Shown here one piece after another: positions 15,588 to 24,288 of a stretch of 64,000 bases of DNA. The DNA comes from Desulfobacteraceae bacterium (lineage in GTDB: Bacteria; Desulfobacterota; DSM-4660; Desulfatiglandales; Desulfatiglandaceae). The position numbers and the translations under genes are program-made. Position 1 is the first letter of the stretch. Every line of letters begins with the position of its first letter. Location of the stretch: positions 1-64,000 of the forward strand of contig JAUWMR010000012.1 in NCBI GenBank assembly GCA_030613055.1. Reading direction: 5' to 3'. The notes beneath the pieces are model-generated. The model searched no databases. It worked only from the letters and a program-made list of their open reading frames with translations, and was not told where the DNA came from.

Positions 15588-17159
15588 CTACTGTAGATCA
15601 TATACAATCACCTGGCCCCTGGCTGATTTGCCGATAATGGATTTGGGCTTTGCCGTAAGTCCCACGACAAGTTCTTTATTTCCGTCATGGTCTATATCAC
15701 ACAGGCTATAGCCGGTAATGGTCCCGGAAACCTTTTTGGTCTGAAATTTTGTTGACAGACCGGCCCTGTCCCATGAAAGGAAATGCACCCTCCCGCTTTC
15801 AAAGTGCCTGAATTTCTCTACCAGCCGGCGAACGCTGGATTTACTCTTTGAGATGACCACCTCGTTTTGGCCGTCCGCATCCACGTCGGATATAAATATC
15901 GGGGGCGAAAAGTGGATCCATTTTTCATCTCCGGCCTGTATGCCCGGTACCACCAGGTGTGTATCAATCCCGCCGAAAGGCTCGTCGCTCTCCCAGATCT
16001 CCTCGCCGTCCTGGTCAAAGAGAAACAGGTATTCCGTGTCCGGGTACAGGACGAGTGTATGCACCTTGTCCGACTTTATAATGTGACCCTGAACAAAATT
16101 GAATACATTGGCCTTTGCTGTGGGCAGGTTCAAAGCCTCACCCCTGCTAAAAGCACCACCTTTTCGATCAAATGTGTAGATATAGCGCCTGAAACCGCCT
16201 CCGGCTATCCTGGACTGGCCGATTAGGGTCTTGCCCCTGCCCGGCAGATCGACAACTCTGAAGAGCCATTTCTGGCGTTTCAATATAGTCGCCAGTTTCG
16301 CGCCCCGCATTTCAAGCACAAACGAGGACACATAGTCTTTTGTAAGATTGCTTACGTATATCTCCGCCTTTCCGTTCCCATCGAGATCGGCCACAGAGAC
16401 ATAGACAAAATTGGAAGACATCCACCCCGTAAATGTCGTAATTAGCGCGAATGCGTTCTCGGTCCACCTGTAGACATATACCGTATCGCTGTCAATAAAG
16501 ACTATCTCCTCTTTGCCGTCTCCATCCACGTCACCTGTATCGAGGCTGACAATAGCGGTCTTGAAGCGCTGGGCGTGAGCCACATCTCCCCCTTCAAGCC
16601 TGTCCTTGACCTTTACGAGTCCGCCGCGCCCTCTATCGGTCTGGGGACCCATGGCATATTCCTGGGGACGGACATATCTTCCTAATATCTTGTCGTTTAT
16701 GTCTTTGGCGAACTGGTTGACTGTCGGGATGACCTCATCCATCCCCTTTGACTGGTTAAAGGCGGTAACCAGTTCCGCTCCCTTAGTTACATCTAAGATC
16801 TTTGCGTCAATGCTGACGCTGTCACCGAAAATGGTCAGGCTGCCCATAATAACGTAATCCGCTTTCAGGGCCTTTCCGATCTCAAGGGCGGTACCCCTGT
16901 TAATGGTGCGTCCGAATTCCTCTGCCTTTTTCCGGACCTTCCTGTCTTCCATGGGCTCCACCTTATCCTTCCAGCTAAGCCTGGACGCGAGCATGTCCAT
17001 AATACCTTTTTGGAGAAAGGTAAGGTCCCGGTCGGCATTCATGGTAAAGGGCAAAATAGCGACCTTTTTAGGCCCTTCAGCCGAAGATGCAGGGATCATG
17101 ATGAGGGTAAAGATTAGGGCAATAATAACGGTTGATATGGTGATTTTTTCTTGTTTCAT
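15588..17159 (-). CDS. exported FG-GAP/VCBS repeat protein with TolB-N/FlgO-like N-terminal domain
   Basis: A 523-residue protein with a signal peptide (about 1-27, ends PASSA). The first domain, KKVAILPFTMNADRDLTFLQ through ALKADYVIMGSLTIFGDSVS, resembles the TolB-N/FlgO-like fold of periplasmic proteins. The C-terminal part holds at least four FG-GAP-type calcium-binding repeats: DVDGDGKEEIVF, DLDGNGKAEIYV, DVDADGQNEVVI and DIDHDGNKELVV, spaced as blades of a beta-propeller. It is probably periplasmic or on the outer membrane. The ATG has AAAGGAAT upstream. It faces the porin convergently. Function unknown. Confidence 0.8.
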   Translation of the reverse strand: MKQEKITISTVIIALIFTLIMIPASSAEGPKKVAILPFTMNADRDLTFLQKGIMDMLASRLSWKDKVEPMEDRKVRKKAEEFGRTINRGTALEIGKALKADYVIMGSLTIFGDSVSIDAKILDVTKGAELVTAFNQSKGMDEVIPTVNQFAKDINDKILGRYVRPQEYAMGPQTDRGRGGLVKVKDRLEGGDVAHAQRFKTAIVSLDTGDVDGDGKEEIVFIDSDTVYVYRWTENAFALITTFTGWMSSNFVYVSVADLDGNGKAEIYVSNLTKDYVSSFVLEMRGAKLATILKRQKWLFRVVDLPGRGKTLIGQSRIAGGGFRRYIYTFDRKGGAFSRGEALNLPTAKANVFNFVQGHIIKSDKVHTLVLYPDTEYLFLFDQDGEEIWESDEPFGGIDTHLVVPGIQAGDEKWIHFSPPIFISDVDADGQNEVVISKSKSSVRRLVEKFRHFESGRVHFLSWDRAGLSTKFQTKKVSGTITGYSLCDIDHDGNKELVVGLTAKPKSIIGKSARGQVIVYDLQ

Positions 17160-17270
17160 ATTAATTCCTTTTATCTTTCAAATGTTTATTATCAAGCTGA
17201 ACATAAATTATCCCTGTACCATACTAAGCCTTCAATTTTCAATATCTTAGTCCTTCCAATGACGTTCTTT

Positions 17271-17522
17271 TCACCCTTTCAGGATGCCGTAAAACTGACC
17301 TGAATGATCAGTCTTATTTCCTACCTTGGTGCCGCAAAATTTACAACGGTATTCGTATTTGTCTCCTTCAGGTAAAACAAGGAGCAGGAATTTTCTGACG
17401 GGTACGGCCCGGCCGCACTTAGGGCAGTAAAGCTCCATGGCCTCCAGTTCTTGAAAAGTCGCCGGTTGCTTATCATGTGCGGGCCGATTGGCGGGAACGA
17501 ATTTGAATTGACCGTTATGCAT
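17271..17522 (-). CDS. small zinc-ribbon protein
   Basis: About 83 residues from ATG 17522, which has AGAGG eight bases upstream; a GTG at 17528 is the alternative. Two CxxC pairs (YCPKCGR and YRCKFCG), about 30 residues apart, form a zinc ribbon. The region before them is charged. No enzyme motif. Similar orphan zinc-ribbon proteins are common in Desulfobacterota. Role unknown. Confidence 0.65.
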   Translation of the reverse strand: MHNGQFKFVPANRPAHDKQPATFQELEAMELYCPKCGRAVPVRKFLLLVLPEGDKYEYRCKFCGTKVGNKTDHSGQFYGILKG

Positions 17523-17735
17523 GAACACAACCTCTGGGTTTTTTCGTGGAATTTGTTGAAAAATATTTGCCTTGATAGAAATGTTAATGCATATTAGTAG
17601 TGAAATTATTCAAAATCAAGCCCTTTTAGGGTATGTATTACAACTTCATAGGTTATAAGGTTTAATATTCAGGGGTTCAACCTGGGTTAACTGTTCGATA
17701 AATCAACCACTTAACGATGTCTGAAGGAGGACATT

Positions 17736-18140
17736 ATGAAGGTAAAACATATTGACCACATCGGTATCGCGGTTAAGAGTATTGAGAAGGCGGGAAAATT
17801 TTATACGGATATTATGGGGTTTAAGATTGAGAATATTGAGAACGTGTCCGACCAGAAGGTAAATGTTGCATTTTTGCCGATTACGGATAGTGAGGTTGAG
17901 CTTCTGGAATCCACCGATCCTGACGGCCCGGTTGCAAAGTATATCAATGCACGGGGTGAAGGAATCCAGCACATCGCCTTTCGCGTTGAGAACATAGATG
18001 AGGCCCTCAAGGAACTAAAGGGAAAAGGGGTCCGGTTGATCGATCAGGAGCCGAGGGCAGGCGCCGGAGGCGCAAAGATTGCCTTTATTCATCCCAAAGA
18101 AACCAGCGGTGTGTTGGTGGAGATCTGCGAAAGAGATTAG
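17736..18140 (+). CDS. mce: methylmalonyl-CoA epimerase
   Basis: A 134-residue vicinal-oxygen-chelate (glyoxalase-fold) protein of normal length. It opens KHIDHIGIAVKSIEKAGKFY and contains the metal-ligand positions H7 and the late GEGIQHIAFRVENIDEAL and VLVEICER segments of methylmalonyl-CoA epimerases. It converts (S)- to (R)-methylmalonyl-CoA, linking propionyl-CoA and succinyl-CoA. A strong GAAGGAGG site precedes the ATG. The mutase and carboxylase genes are not in the window. Confidence 0.92.
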   Translation: MKVKHIDHIGIAVKSIEKAGKFYTDIMGFKIENIENVSDQKVNVAFLPITDSEVELLESTDPDGPVAKYINARGEGIQHIAFRVENIDEALKELKGKGVRLIDQEPRAGAGGAKIAFIHPKETSGVLVEICERD

Positions 18141-18152
18141 GTATAGGGCCGG

Positions 18153-18368
18153 CTAAAAGCGGTAGGTGATCAGTCCATGAGAGGTGTCGTAGGGAGAGAC
18201 GCTGATCTGGACACGGTCCCCTACCATCACCTTAATCCGGTTTTTTTTCATTCGTCCTGATAGCACACCCCTTATGGTGATGTTGTTTTCGCAATCAATT
18301 TCCATGGTGCCGCCGCCTAAAACCCTGGTGACTACACCCTCCACCTGAATTAGATCGTTTCGACTCAA
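18153..18368 (-). CDS. infA: translation initiation factor IF-1
   Basis: A 71-residue OB-fold protein. SRNDLIQVEGVV, RGVLSGRMKKNRIKV and GDRVQISVSPYD are the standard IF-1 segments. It binds the 30S A site during initiation. It lies alone and convergent with the epimerase gene, away from ribosomal-protein genes, which is common in Deltaproteobacteria-type genomes. AAAGGAGT lies upstream of the ATG. Confidence 0.95.
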   Translation of the reverse strand: MSRNDLIQVEGVVTRVLGGGTMEIDCENNITIRGVLSGRMKKNRIKVMVGDRVQISVSPYDTSHGLITYRF

Positions 18369-18498
18369 AATACTCCTTTCCCGGCCAATAAGGCCAGATT
18401 GTGAAAGTTCAGAGTTTTCCGTTTACGAGAGGCATTAAGCTCTGTAACCTTACCATTTTATTTTGTTATGTCAATCAAATGAGTGAGTTTTTTCAAAG

Positions 18499-19128
18499 AT
18501 GGAACCCGGCCAAAGACAAAATAAATTTTCCTTTTCGGAACACCGTATCAAAGATATCTCCGGCGTTATCCTTGCCGGCGGGAAAAGCAGCCGTTTCGGG
18601 AAAAACAAGGCCCTGGAAAAGATCGATGGCGTCCCGTTGATTGAAAGAGTGATCAGAGTGATGCAATCGGTGTTTCAGCACTTAATATTGGTCACTAACA
18701 ACCCTGCCGAATATTCATATCTTGAACTCCCCATGTATGGAGACCTTATTAATGACCTGGGGCCATTGGGAGGGGTTTATACCGCGCTTACAGTAATACC
18801 TAATAACACGGGCTTTTTTGTTGCCTGCGATATGCCGTTTCTCAATCGTGATTTGATTCTACACATGGTAGAGGCTCTGGACGATTTTGACGCGATTGTG
18901 CCCAGGATATCAGGTGAATTAGAGACGCTTCATACCCTGTACAGTAAAAGGTGTCTTCCGTCAATCAGGAGATTGATTGATTTGCGGAAATACCAGATCG
19001 GGATGTTCTTTCCTGAAGTTTCAGTATGTTATATTGATGAAAGCCGGATTCGCTATTTTGATCCGGAGTTAAAGTCATTTATTAATATCAACAAGCCCCA
19101 GGAGCTAAGGAGGATAAATAAAAGATGA
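18499..19128 (+). CDS. mobA: molybdenum cofactor guanylyltransferase MobA
   Basis: A 209-residue nucleotidyltransferase with the MobA signature ISGVILAGGKSSRFGKNKAL (from about residue 20), followed by DLGPLGGVYTAL and FFVACDMPFLN, where the Asp binds metal. It attaches GMP to molybdopterin to make the MGD cofactor in the cytoplasm. The stop overlaps the ATG of the next gene, so both are probably co-transcribed. Relevant here because a molybdenum hydroxylase is encoded at 54-58 kb, although that family usually uses the CMP form. Confidence 0.92.
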   Translation: MEPGQRQNKFSFSEHRIKDISGVILAGGKSSRFGKNKALEKIDGVPLIERVIRVMQSVFQHLILVTNNPAEYSYLELPMYGDLINDLGPLGGVYTALTVIPNNTGFFVACDMPFLNRDLILHMVEALDDFDAIVPRISGELETLHTLYSKRCLPSIRRLIDLRKYQIGMFFPEVSVCYIDESRIRYFDPELKSFININKPQELRRINKR

Positions 19129-20168
19129 TTGAATTAGTACTTGCGGTGGGTTTCGCCATTATTATTTCCGCCGGGTGTTCACTTTTCGAATCGGTCCTCT
19201 ACACCGTACCCACGAGACATATTGAGACCATGGTTCAGGCAGAAAAACTCACGGGAAAGGTGTTTAAGAAAATAAGGGCTGATGTGAAGCGGCCAATAGC
19301 GGCCATATTGTCCCTCAACACCATTGCCCATACCGCAGGAGCTGCCGTAGCAGGGTCGGCTGCAACGGCTGTTTTTGGGTACCAATGGCTCGGATGCTTT
19401 TCCGTCTTTTTCACATTAGCAGTGCTGGTTTTTTCCGAAATAATTCCCAAGACAGCCGGAGTGGTATATGGGAGGTCTCTGGTCTCGGTAGTAGCCTATC
19501 CGTTACAAGGGCTCGTATGGTTTATGAGTCCTGCAATATGGTTGAGCGGCCTGATTACCCGTCTTTTTGCCAGGGGTAAGACCGACGACGCCATTACCGC
19601 AGAGGAAATAGCTGTTATGGCCAGGTTGAGCCTTCGGACCGGGGGCATTCAGACTTATCAGATGCAGGCAATTGAAAATATCCTGACATTGCAAAGCAAG
19701 AGAGTCAAGGAAGTCATGACGCCCAGAACCGTGATTTTTTCACTCAGCGAGCATCTTACAGTTGGGGAGGCAAGCAAACTTCAAACAGGCTGGGAACACA
19801 GCCGGTTTCCAGTTTATGACCAGGATAATGAGGATGTTGTGGGGATTGTGCTCACACAAGAACTTTTTATAGCGGTTGCACAAGGAAAGAAGGATGATTC
19901 CCTGACCGAACTTATGCGTCCGGTACACTTCGTTGCAGAAACGGCCGGGCTAAACAAGGTGTTAATGGAGTTTTTACAATTGAGACAGCATCTTTTTGTT
20001 GTGCTTGACGAATACGGCGGCCTTTCCGGTCTGATCTCGCTCGAGGATATACTTGAGGAAATCTTAGGCAGGGAGATTGTTGATGAATCAGATGAAGTTA
20101 CAGATAAGCGGGAACTCGCAAGGAAACGCCGAAGCATGATTCGTGATAGTTCAACCGTCTATTTTTAA
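19125..20168 (+). CDS. CNNM/CorC-type membrane protein with CBS domains
   Basis: A 347-residue protein. The N-terminal DUF21 domain (about 1-150) has four hydrophobic segments, the first around LAVGFAIIISAGCSLFESVL. A CBS pair follows (TVIFSLSEHLTVGEASKL to FVVLDEYGGLSGLISLEDIL). The end of the CBS region, EDILEEILGREIVDE, matches the CNNM/HlyC/CorC family, linked to Mg2+/Co2+ handling. There is no C-terminal CorC_HlyC domain, so it is the short version. It overlaps mobA by four bases (ATGA) and has an AAGGAGG site. Confidence 0.88.
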   Translation: MIELVLAVGFAIIISAGCSLFESVLYTVPTRHIETMVQAEKLTGKVFKKIRADVKRPIAAILSLNTIAHTAGAAVAGSAATAVFGYQWLGCFSVFFTLAVLVFSEIIPKTAGVVYGRSLVSVVAYPLQGLVWFMSPAIWLSGLITRLFARGKTDDAITAEEIAVMARLSLRTGGIQTYQMQAIENILTLQSKRVKEVMTPRTVIFSLSEHLTVGEASKLQTGWEHSRFPVYDQDNEDVVGIVLTQELFIAVAQGKKDDSLTELMRPVHFVAETAGLNKVLMEFLQLRQHLFVVLDEYGGLSGLISLEDILEEILGREIVDESDEVTDKRELARKRRSMIRDSSTVYF

Positions 20169-21081
20169 CAGGATTTCCAGGCCATTGAAAAATAGAAATA
20201 ATTCCGAATTCCGAATTCCGAATTCGCAATTTGCGCCGACTCTCTGTTTTCCTGGGACAGAGAAGAGCTGTTTTGCCTGTTGCCCTCCCATTCGCTCAAA
20301 GGGATACGAGCACATACAGTATAAAAGCATGGTCCGGAGAGTACTTCGGGAGAACACATTAGCTTTTGCCGGATCGAGCAAAAGTGTCAGGCCCATTACA
20401 GGGCTTAGCTGCTGGGCCCTGGGATATTTAGATAATGAGTACAAGACAGTGGGGTGCCTGCTCCATCCAGCTAAGAACATGGGTGAGGATCTCAGATTCC
20501 GTGTTGACTATGGTGAGAAGTGCAGCCGTGAAAGCTGCCTGGAGGCAAAGACATTTCTTGAACTAAAAACAAGCGAACGGAAATTCTGGCTCAGTCTGAC
20601 AGACGGTCTCGACGCCTTTTCCTATTCAAGCAGGCGGTTTAACCCGCTCTTTAAATTGATGGGGTGGGGGGTGGGACTATTACAACAAATCGCGTTTGAT
20701 GAAAATAATAAGGCCACGACGCGGCATGCCTTTTTTCGCAGATACCCGTTTTTTTCTACCGGACTAAATCCGAGGGCAAATGCCTATGCCCTCAGGCAGG
20801 TTATTGGAAAGTGTAAAATTGATTTGTTAAAGTCGGACGCATTTCGGGTTCGGTTTGAGGCGTTTTCCGGGTGTATTTCGGTCCGGCTAAAAGATGGAGT
20901 ATTTCCCAGTCCGGAGGCGCCTTATACGCATCTTTTAGGCCTTGATCGACAGTTCCTGGATTTTTTGAGGTTATCGGCAGGCATATCAAGGATTGAGGCG
21001 GAAGAGGCACTTCGATTGAAGGAGATAGTGGACACGGCTATCACTGAATTCAAATCGGAAGAAAGTGATCGAATCCCCTGA
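20143..21081 (+). CDS. cysteine-rich protein of unknown function
   Basis: About 312 residues if the GTG at 20143 is used, overlapping the previous gene by 26 bases. Codons 20-28 cover a CCGAATT triplicate repeat, so the true start may lie downstream. A Cys-rich block SCFACCPPIRSKGYEHIQY is followed by SCWALGYLD, VGCLLHP and CSRESC, about eight Cys that look like a metal or Fe-S site as in YkgJ-type proteins. The C-terminal half is ordinary and ends with acidic residues. It overlaps thiL convergently by 32 bases. No firm family assignment. Confidence 0.6.
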   Translation: MIVQPSIFNRISRPLKNRNNSEFRIPNSQFAPTLCFPGTEKSCFACCPPIRSKGYEHIQYKSMVRRVLRENTLAFAGSSKSVRPITGLSCWALGYLDNEYKTVGCLLHPAKNMGEDLRFRVDYGEKCSRESCLEAKTFLELKTSERKFWLSLTDGLDAFSYSSRRFNPLFKLMGWGVGLLQQIAFDENNKATTRHAFFRRYPFFSTGLNPRANAYALRQVIGKCKIDLLKSDAFRVRFEAFSGCISVRLKDGVFPSPEAPYTHLLGLDRQFLDFLRLSAGISRIEAEEALRLKEIVDTAITEFKSEESDRIP

Positions 21082-22075
21082 CATCAAGCTGTTCTTCAAC
21101 GCCATCATGACTGAGTATCGTAAGATCCTTTCCTTTCGTGATTTCGCCTACCCTGTAGATTGGACAGGGAGTACTGTCCTGAAATATTTTCTCAAATGAA
21201 GCAATATTTTTTTCGGGGACTGTGATAAGGAGTTTGTAATCCTCTCCGCCTGACAGGGCCAGCTCATAAGGATCGAAGTTGTTGATTTGAGCAAGGGCAG
21301 ATAGTTCTTTTGAGATAGGAAGGGCGTCACGATTCAGCCTTGCGCCTGTATGGCTCGACTCACAGATATGGTGAAGATCTGGTACAAGACCATCGCTTAG
21401 ATCGATCATAGCAGAGGCCAATCCGGACCTGGCAATCATACTGCCAGCTTCCAGGTACGGGACCGGAATATTGTGGGCCTCTATCAGTCTGGAGGCAATG
21501 GGCTCGGGTGCGGAAAAAGAATTCCTGATCAGTTTCAACCCTGCTCCCGAATCACCAAGGTTCCCGGTCACATAAATGCCGTCACCCTGCCTGGCACCGT
21601 CCCTGTACAAAACCTCCGTTTTGTTAGCATCACCTATAGCAGTCACGCTGATCATCAGCCCGCCCGGAGAGGCAGAAGTGTCGCCCCCCATGAGATTTAT
21701 TCTGTATCTCTTGCACATGTTCTTGATTCCCCGGTAGATAGATTTGAGCGTTTCAACGCTCATGGTATTAGGGATCGCCAGAGATAAAAACAGGCATAAC
21801 GCTTTTCCGCCCATCGCTGCAATATCGCTTAAATTTACAGCAACCGCCTTTTGACCTAATTGTTCAGGCAGGATTTTTCCCATAATGAAGTGCACGTCCT
21901 CAACAAGCACGTCCGTGGTAATCAGGAGGACCCTGTTTTCATATGGCCCAATGACGGCGCAGTCATCACCAATGCCCCTGATCATTTTTTCAGATGAAAA
22001 CTGGCAGTTGTCCATGATAGACCGGATAAACGCGAACTCTCCGATGTCCTCTATTTTCAGGTCTTTATTTCCCAT
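21050..22075 (-). CDS. thiL: thiamine-monophosphate kinase
   Basis: A 341-residue ATP-dependent kinase making thiamine diphosphate from thiamine phosphate. Motifs are IGDDCAVIGPYENR, LLITTDVLVEDVHF, GQKAVAVNLSDIAAMGGKAL and GLASAMIDLSDGLVPDL, with the late LALSGGEDYKLLITVP, all diagnostic. The frame is open from 22183, but the first 36 codons translate the palindromic repeat (VIPAKAGIHE is a well-known spurious peptide), so ATG 22075 (MGNKDLKIEDIGEF) is taken as start. No strong ribosome site is visible. Confidence 0.93.
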   Translation of the reverse strand: MGNKDLKIEDIGEFAFIRSIMDNCQFSSEKMIRGIGDDCAVIGPYENRVLLITTDVLVEDVHFIMGKILPEQLGQKAVAVNLSDIAAMGGKALCLFLSLAIPNTMSVETLKSIYRGIKNMCKRYRINLMGGDTSASPGGLMISVTAIGDANKTEVLYRDGARQGDGIYVTGNLGDSGAGLKLIRNSFSAPEPIASRLIEAHNIPVPYLEAGSMIARSGLASAMIDLSDGLVPDLHHICESSHTGARLNRDALPISKELSALAQINNFDPYELALSGGEDYKLLITVPEKNIASFEKIFQDSTPCPIYRVGEITKGKDLTILSHDGVEEQLDVRGFDHFLPI

Positions 22076-22145
22076 TTTATTACAGCGGTATATTTGGTAA
22101 AAATGTATCTGCTCAATAAATCGTAGTAAGTGCCTTTGCATACCA

Positions 22146-22227
22146 ACCTCATGGATTCCCGCTTTCGCGGGAATGACAGGCACTTATAACCCTCCGGCAT
22201 TCCCGCGAAAGCGGGAATCCATGAGGT
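22146..22227. repeat. MITE-like palindromic element with 30-bp perfect arms
   Basis: The arms 22146-22175 and 22198-22227 are perfectly inverted (each contains ATTCCCGCTTTCGCGGGAAT, itself a hairpin) around a 22-base spacer. It is the same 'cattcccgcg' repeat class as at 36880-36966, 45660-45737 and 54265-54341. Confidence 0.85.
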
Positions 22228-22360
22228 ATACCCTAAATATTAAGATGATACGTTAAAATTTTAGTCTTCCATTAAAAGTGATTTTGATCGTATATGCAAA
22301 CAATTTTCATAACAGTTCACTATAGGATAAGTATTTGACAGGATAACCCCGCGTTCCGCG

Positions 22361-22400
22361 GGGCCCCGACAGCGGGATCTACGCTACGCTCCGACAGGCA
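22361..22400 (+). repeat. 40-bp dispersed repeat, copy 2
   Basis: Matches 5156-5195 at 38 of 40 positions, same orientation. It is preceded by a CCCCGCG/CGCGGGG palindrome. Lies in the gap between thiL and the next gene, which otherwise shows no gene. Confidence 0.8.
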
Positions 22401-22484
22401 TGGATAAACATGATTTTTCTTAAATTCCTGTAAATTCTGTCAAAAAAACTTTTTGAAAAACATAAAGGGTTACCGTGCTATAAT

Positions 22485-23396
22485 ATGACTATGGAAAAGG
22501 AGATCATTCGTTTTATTGAGGAGAAAGGCCCTTCGACCGGATCGGAGTTATTTAATGCCTTTGGAAACGAGGGAATTATGCTGTGGCGAACCTGCAGGCT
22601 TTCCCAATATCTGAATATTTGGAACACAGGCAGGCATTACCTCAGATTGGATCGCAGGATCAAGGGCTTTGCCCGTCTTTCGCCTTCAATATTGAGGGAA
22701 TTTTTAACCTACTCGATAGTTGGCCTTTCCGGGGATTTAAATTCACTGGAACGCAGAGCTCAGGCCGTGTTATCGCACATCGAGGACGTAAGCAGGACCA
22801 AACTTGAACTGGCGTATAGAACCGTTTCCGGCCTGACAAGCCGGTTTGAAAGCGAATGGTCCCTCAAGCATCATGCCTGTTTTATCATAGGGGGAGATAT
22901 TGTCTATAATATGGCGCATGATGTCCCCCGGCCGGAGAGGAGCACGGGAAAACTGGTCAACGGATCGGATATAGATCTGGTTGTTATACTGGATGACCTG
23001 GTCCCTGAGGGCATGATGAAAAGGCTGGATGATGCTTTATTCCAGGAGAAATACAGGCTTCTTATTACCCCGCATATCAGAGAAGAGATCGATTATGTCG
23101 TGAAAAAGGTAGCGCGTGTCCGTGAGCAGGTCCGGTTCAATACATTCAGGCATATGGTCGCGTGCAAGATTCTTCATGAAGGAACCCTGCTTTACGGGAG
23201 TGAGGAGATTTTCAGCGCCATAAAGGCCCTTTTGAAGGAGAGGGGTGTTAAAGAAAAGCTTGAAGATTTAGAAAAAAGAGCCAGGGTATTTCGAGGGGAT
23301 GCAGAAATATTACTCCTTCACGATGATCCTGATAAGCTGAAAGAAGAAAGTTCGCACCTTTTTTACTCGACCGAGGAATCAGAGGAGTTTGATTGA
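22485..23396 (+). CDS. nucleotidyltransferase-fold protein with N-terminal winged helix
   Basis: A 303-residue protein; the ATG at 22485 or the one at 22491 may be used. Residues 1-80 look like a winged helix-turn-helix (IIRFIEEKGPSTGSELFNAF). The middle holds FIIGGDIVYNMAHD and VNGSDIDLVVILDD: a GS-type motif with DxD acidic residues, as in polymerase-beta-like nucleotidyltransferases. The C-terminus is helical and charged. It might act on RNA or small molecules or be part of an uncharacterised regulator. No close family recognised. Confidence 0.6.
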   Translation: MTMEKEIIRFIEEKGPSTGSELFNAFGNEGIMLWRTCRLSQYLNIWNTGRHYLRLDRRIKGFARLSPSILREFLTYSIVGLSGDLNSLERRAQAVLSHIEDVSRTKLELAYRTVSGLTSRFESEWSLKHHACFIIGGDIVYNMAHDVPRPERSTGKLVNGSDIDLVVILDDLVPEGMMKRLDDALFQEKYRLLITPHIREEIDYVVKKVARVREQVRFNTFRHMVACKILHEGTLLYGSEEIFSAIKALLKERGVKEKLEDLEKRARVFRGDAEILLLHDDPDKLKEESSHLFYSTEESEEFD

Positions 23397-23406
23397 CAAG
23401 GTTTGA

Positions 23407-24288
23407 TCAGCCCAGCTCGATATCCCGATGTGTCAGCGTAATCTCGCGGTTTAGATGCGTCAGGCGTGATTGGATCTCTTCTGCCATCGTTACCGAACGG
23501 TGTCGTCCTCCGGTGCATCCCACGGCAATGGCCAAATAGGATTTGCCTTCCTTTTCAAAAAGCGGGATCAAATATTCGAGGAGGGAACAGTATCTGTCAA
23601 GAAACTCCTGTGTCTCATCCCATTTCTTCACAAATTGTTGTACCTGTTCATTCAGGCCATCTAATTTTTTTAGTTCGGGAATAAAGAATGGATTAGGGAT
23701 AAATCGGACATCCACAAGCAGGTCTGATTCAAGGGGTATACCATACTTGAAACCGAACGAAAGGATGGCAATCCGCATCCTCTCTGTCTTAAGGCCCCTG
23801 TATGCATGCCGAACAATAAGCTCTTTAAGCTCGTGAACAGTGTAGTGCGATGTGTCTATGATCTTGCTTGCAGATGCCCTTAATTCCTTGAGTTGCTCCT
23901 TTTCTGTCCTGATACTGTTTAACAGATTGTTTTGCTTACTGGCTGGATGCTGTCTGCGTGTCTGGCTATAGCGTTTCAATAAAATATCTTCTGAGGCCTC
24001 CAGGAATAAGACCTCCATATTGTAGCCCTCCTCCTGTAGCCCGGCAAATATCTCCAGGTATTTTTCAAGGAATTTTTTCTGCCTGAGATCAATGCCCAGC
24101 GCGAGTTTCTGGATTTCTGAAACGCCTCCGGAACCGAGTTCTAAGAATTTCGGCAGCAGCGTGATAGGCATGTTGTCCACGCAGAAATATCCTGCATCCT
24201 CAAGGGCATTGATAGCTATGCTTTTCCCTGAGCCGGAAAGACCCGTAATTATGATAATGCTCAGGTTTTTGACTTTGTCTAATATCAT
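23407..24288 (-). CDS. rapZ: RNase adapter protein RapZ (YvcJ family)
   Basis: A 293-residue P-loop protein. Walker A is GLSGSGKS (16-23), followed by ALEDAGYFCVDNMPITLLP, then a Walker-B-like FLEASEDILLKRYSQTRRQHP, and the C-terminal GCTGGRHRSVTMAEEI loop that defines the family. RapZ binds nucleotides and in enterobacteria controls GlmS synthesis by steering decay of a small RNA; elsewhere its role is less clear. Here it is 750 bases from an amino-sugar cluster that encodes no GlmS. The link is suggestive only. Confidence 0.93.
   Translation of the reverse strand: MILDKVKNLSIIIITGLSGSGKSIAINALEDAGYFCVDNMPITLLPKFLELGSGGVSEIQKLALGIDLRQKKFLEKYLEIFAGLQEEGYNMEVLFLEASEDILLKRYSQTRRQHPASKQNNLLNSIRTEKEQLKELRASASKIIDTSHYTVHELKELIVRHAYRGLKTERMRIAILSFGFKYGIPLESDLLVDVRFIPNPFFIPELKKLDGLNEQVQQFVKKWDETQEFLDRYCSLLEYLIPLFEKEGKSYLAIAVGCTGGRHRSVTMAEEIQSRLTHLNREITLTHRDIELG

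Noticed and set aside
20201-20232. CCGAATT triplicate considered as the start of a CRISPR-like or regulatory repeat array
   Set aside because: Only three and a half 8-base units with no spacers; it looks like local slippage inside or just before the coding frame, related to the AATTCGGATT run near 8150.
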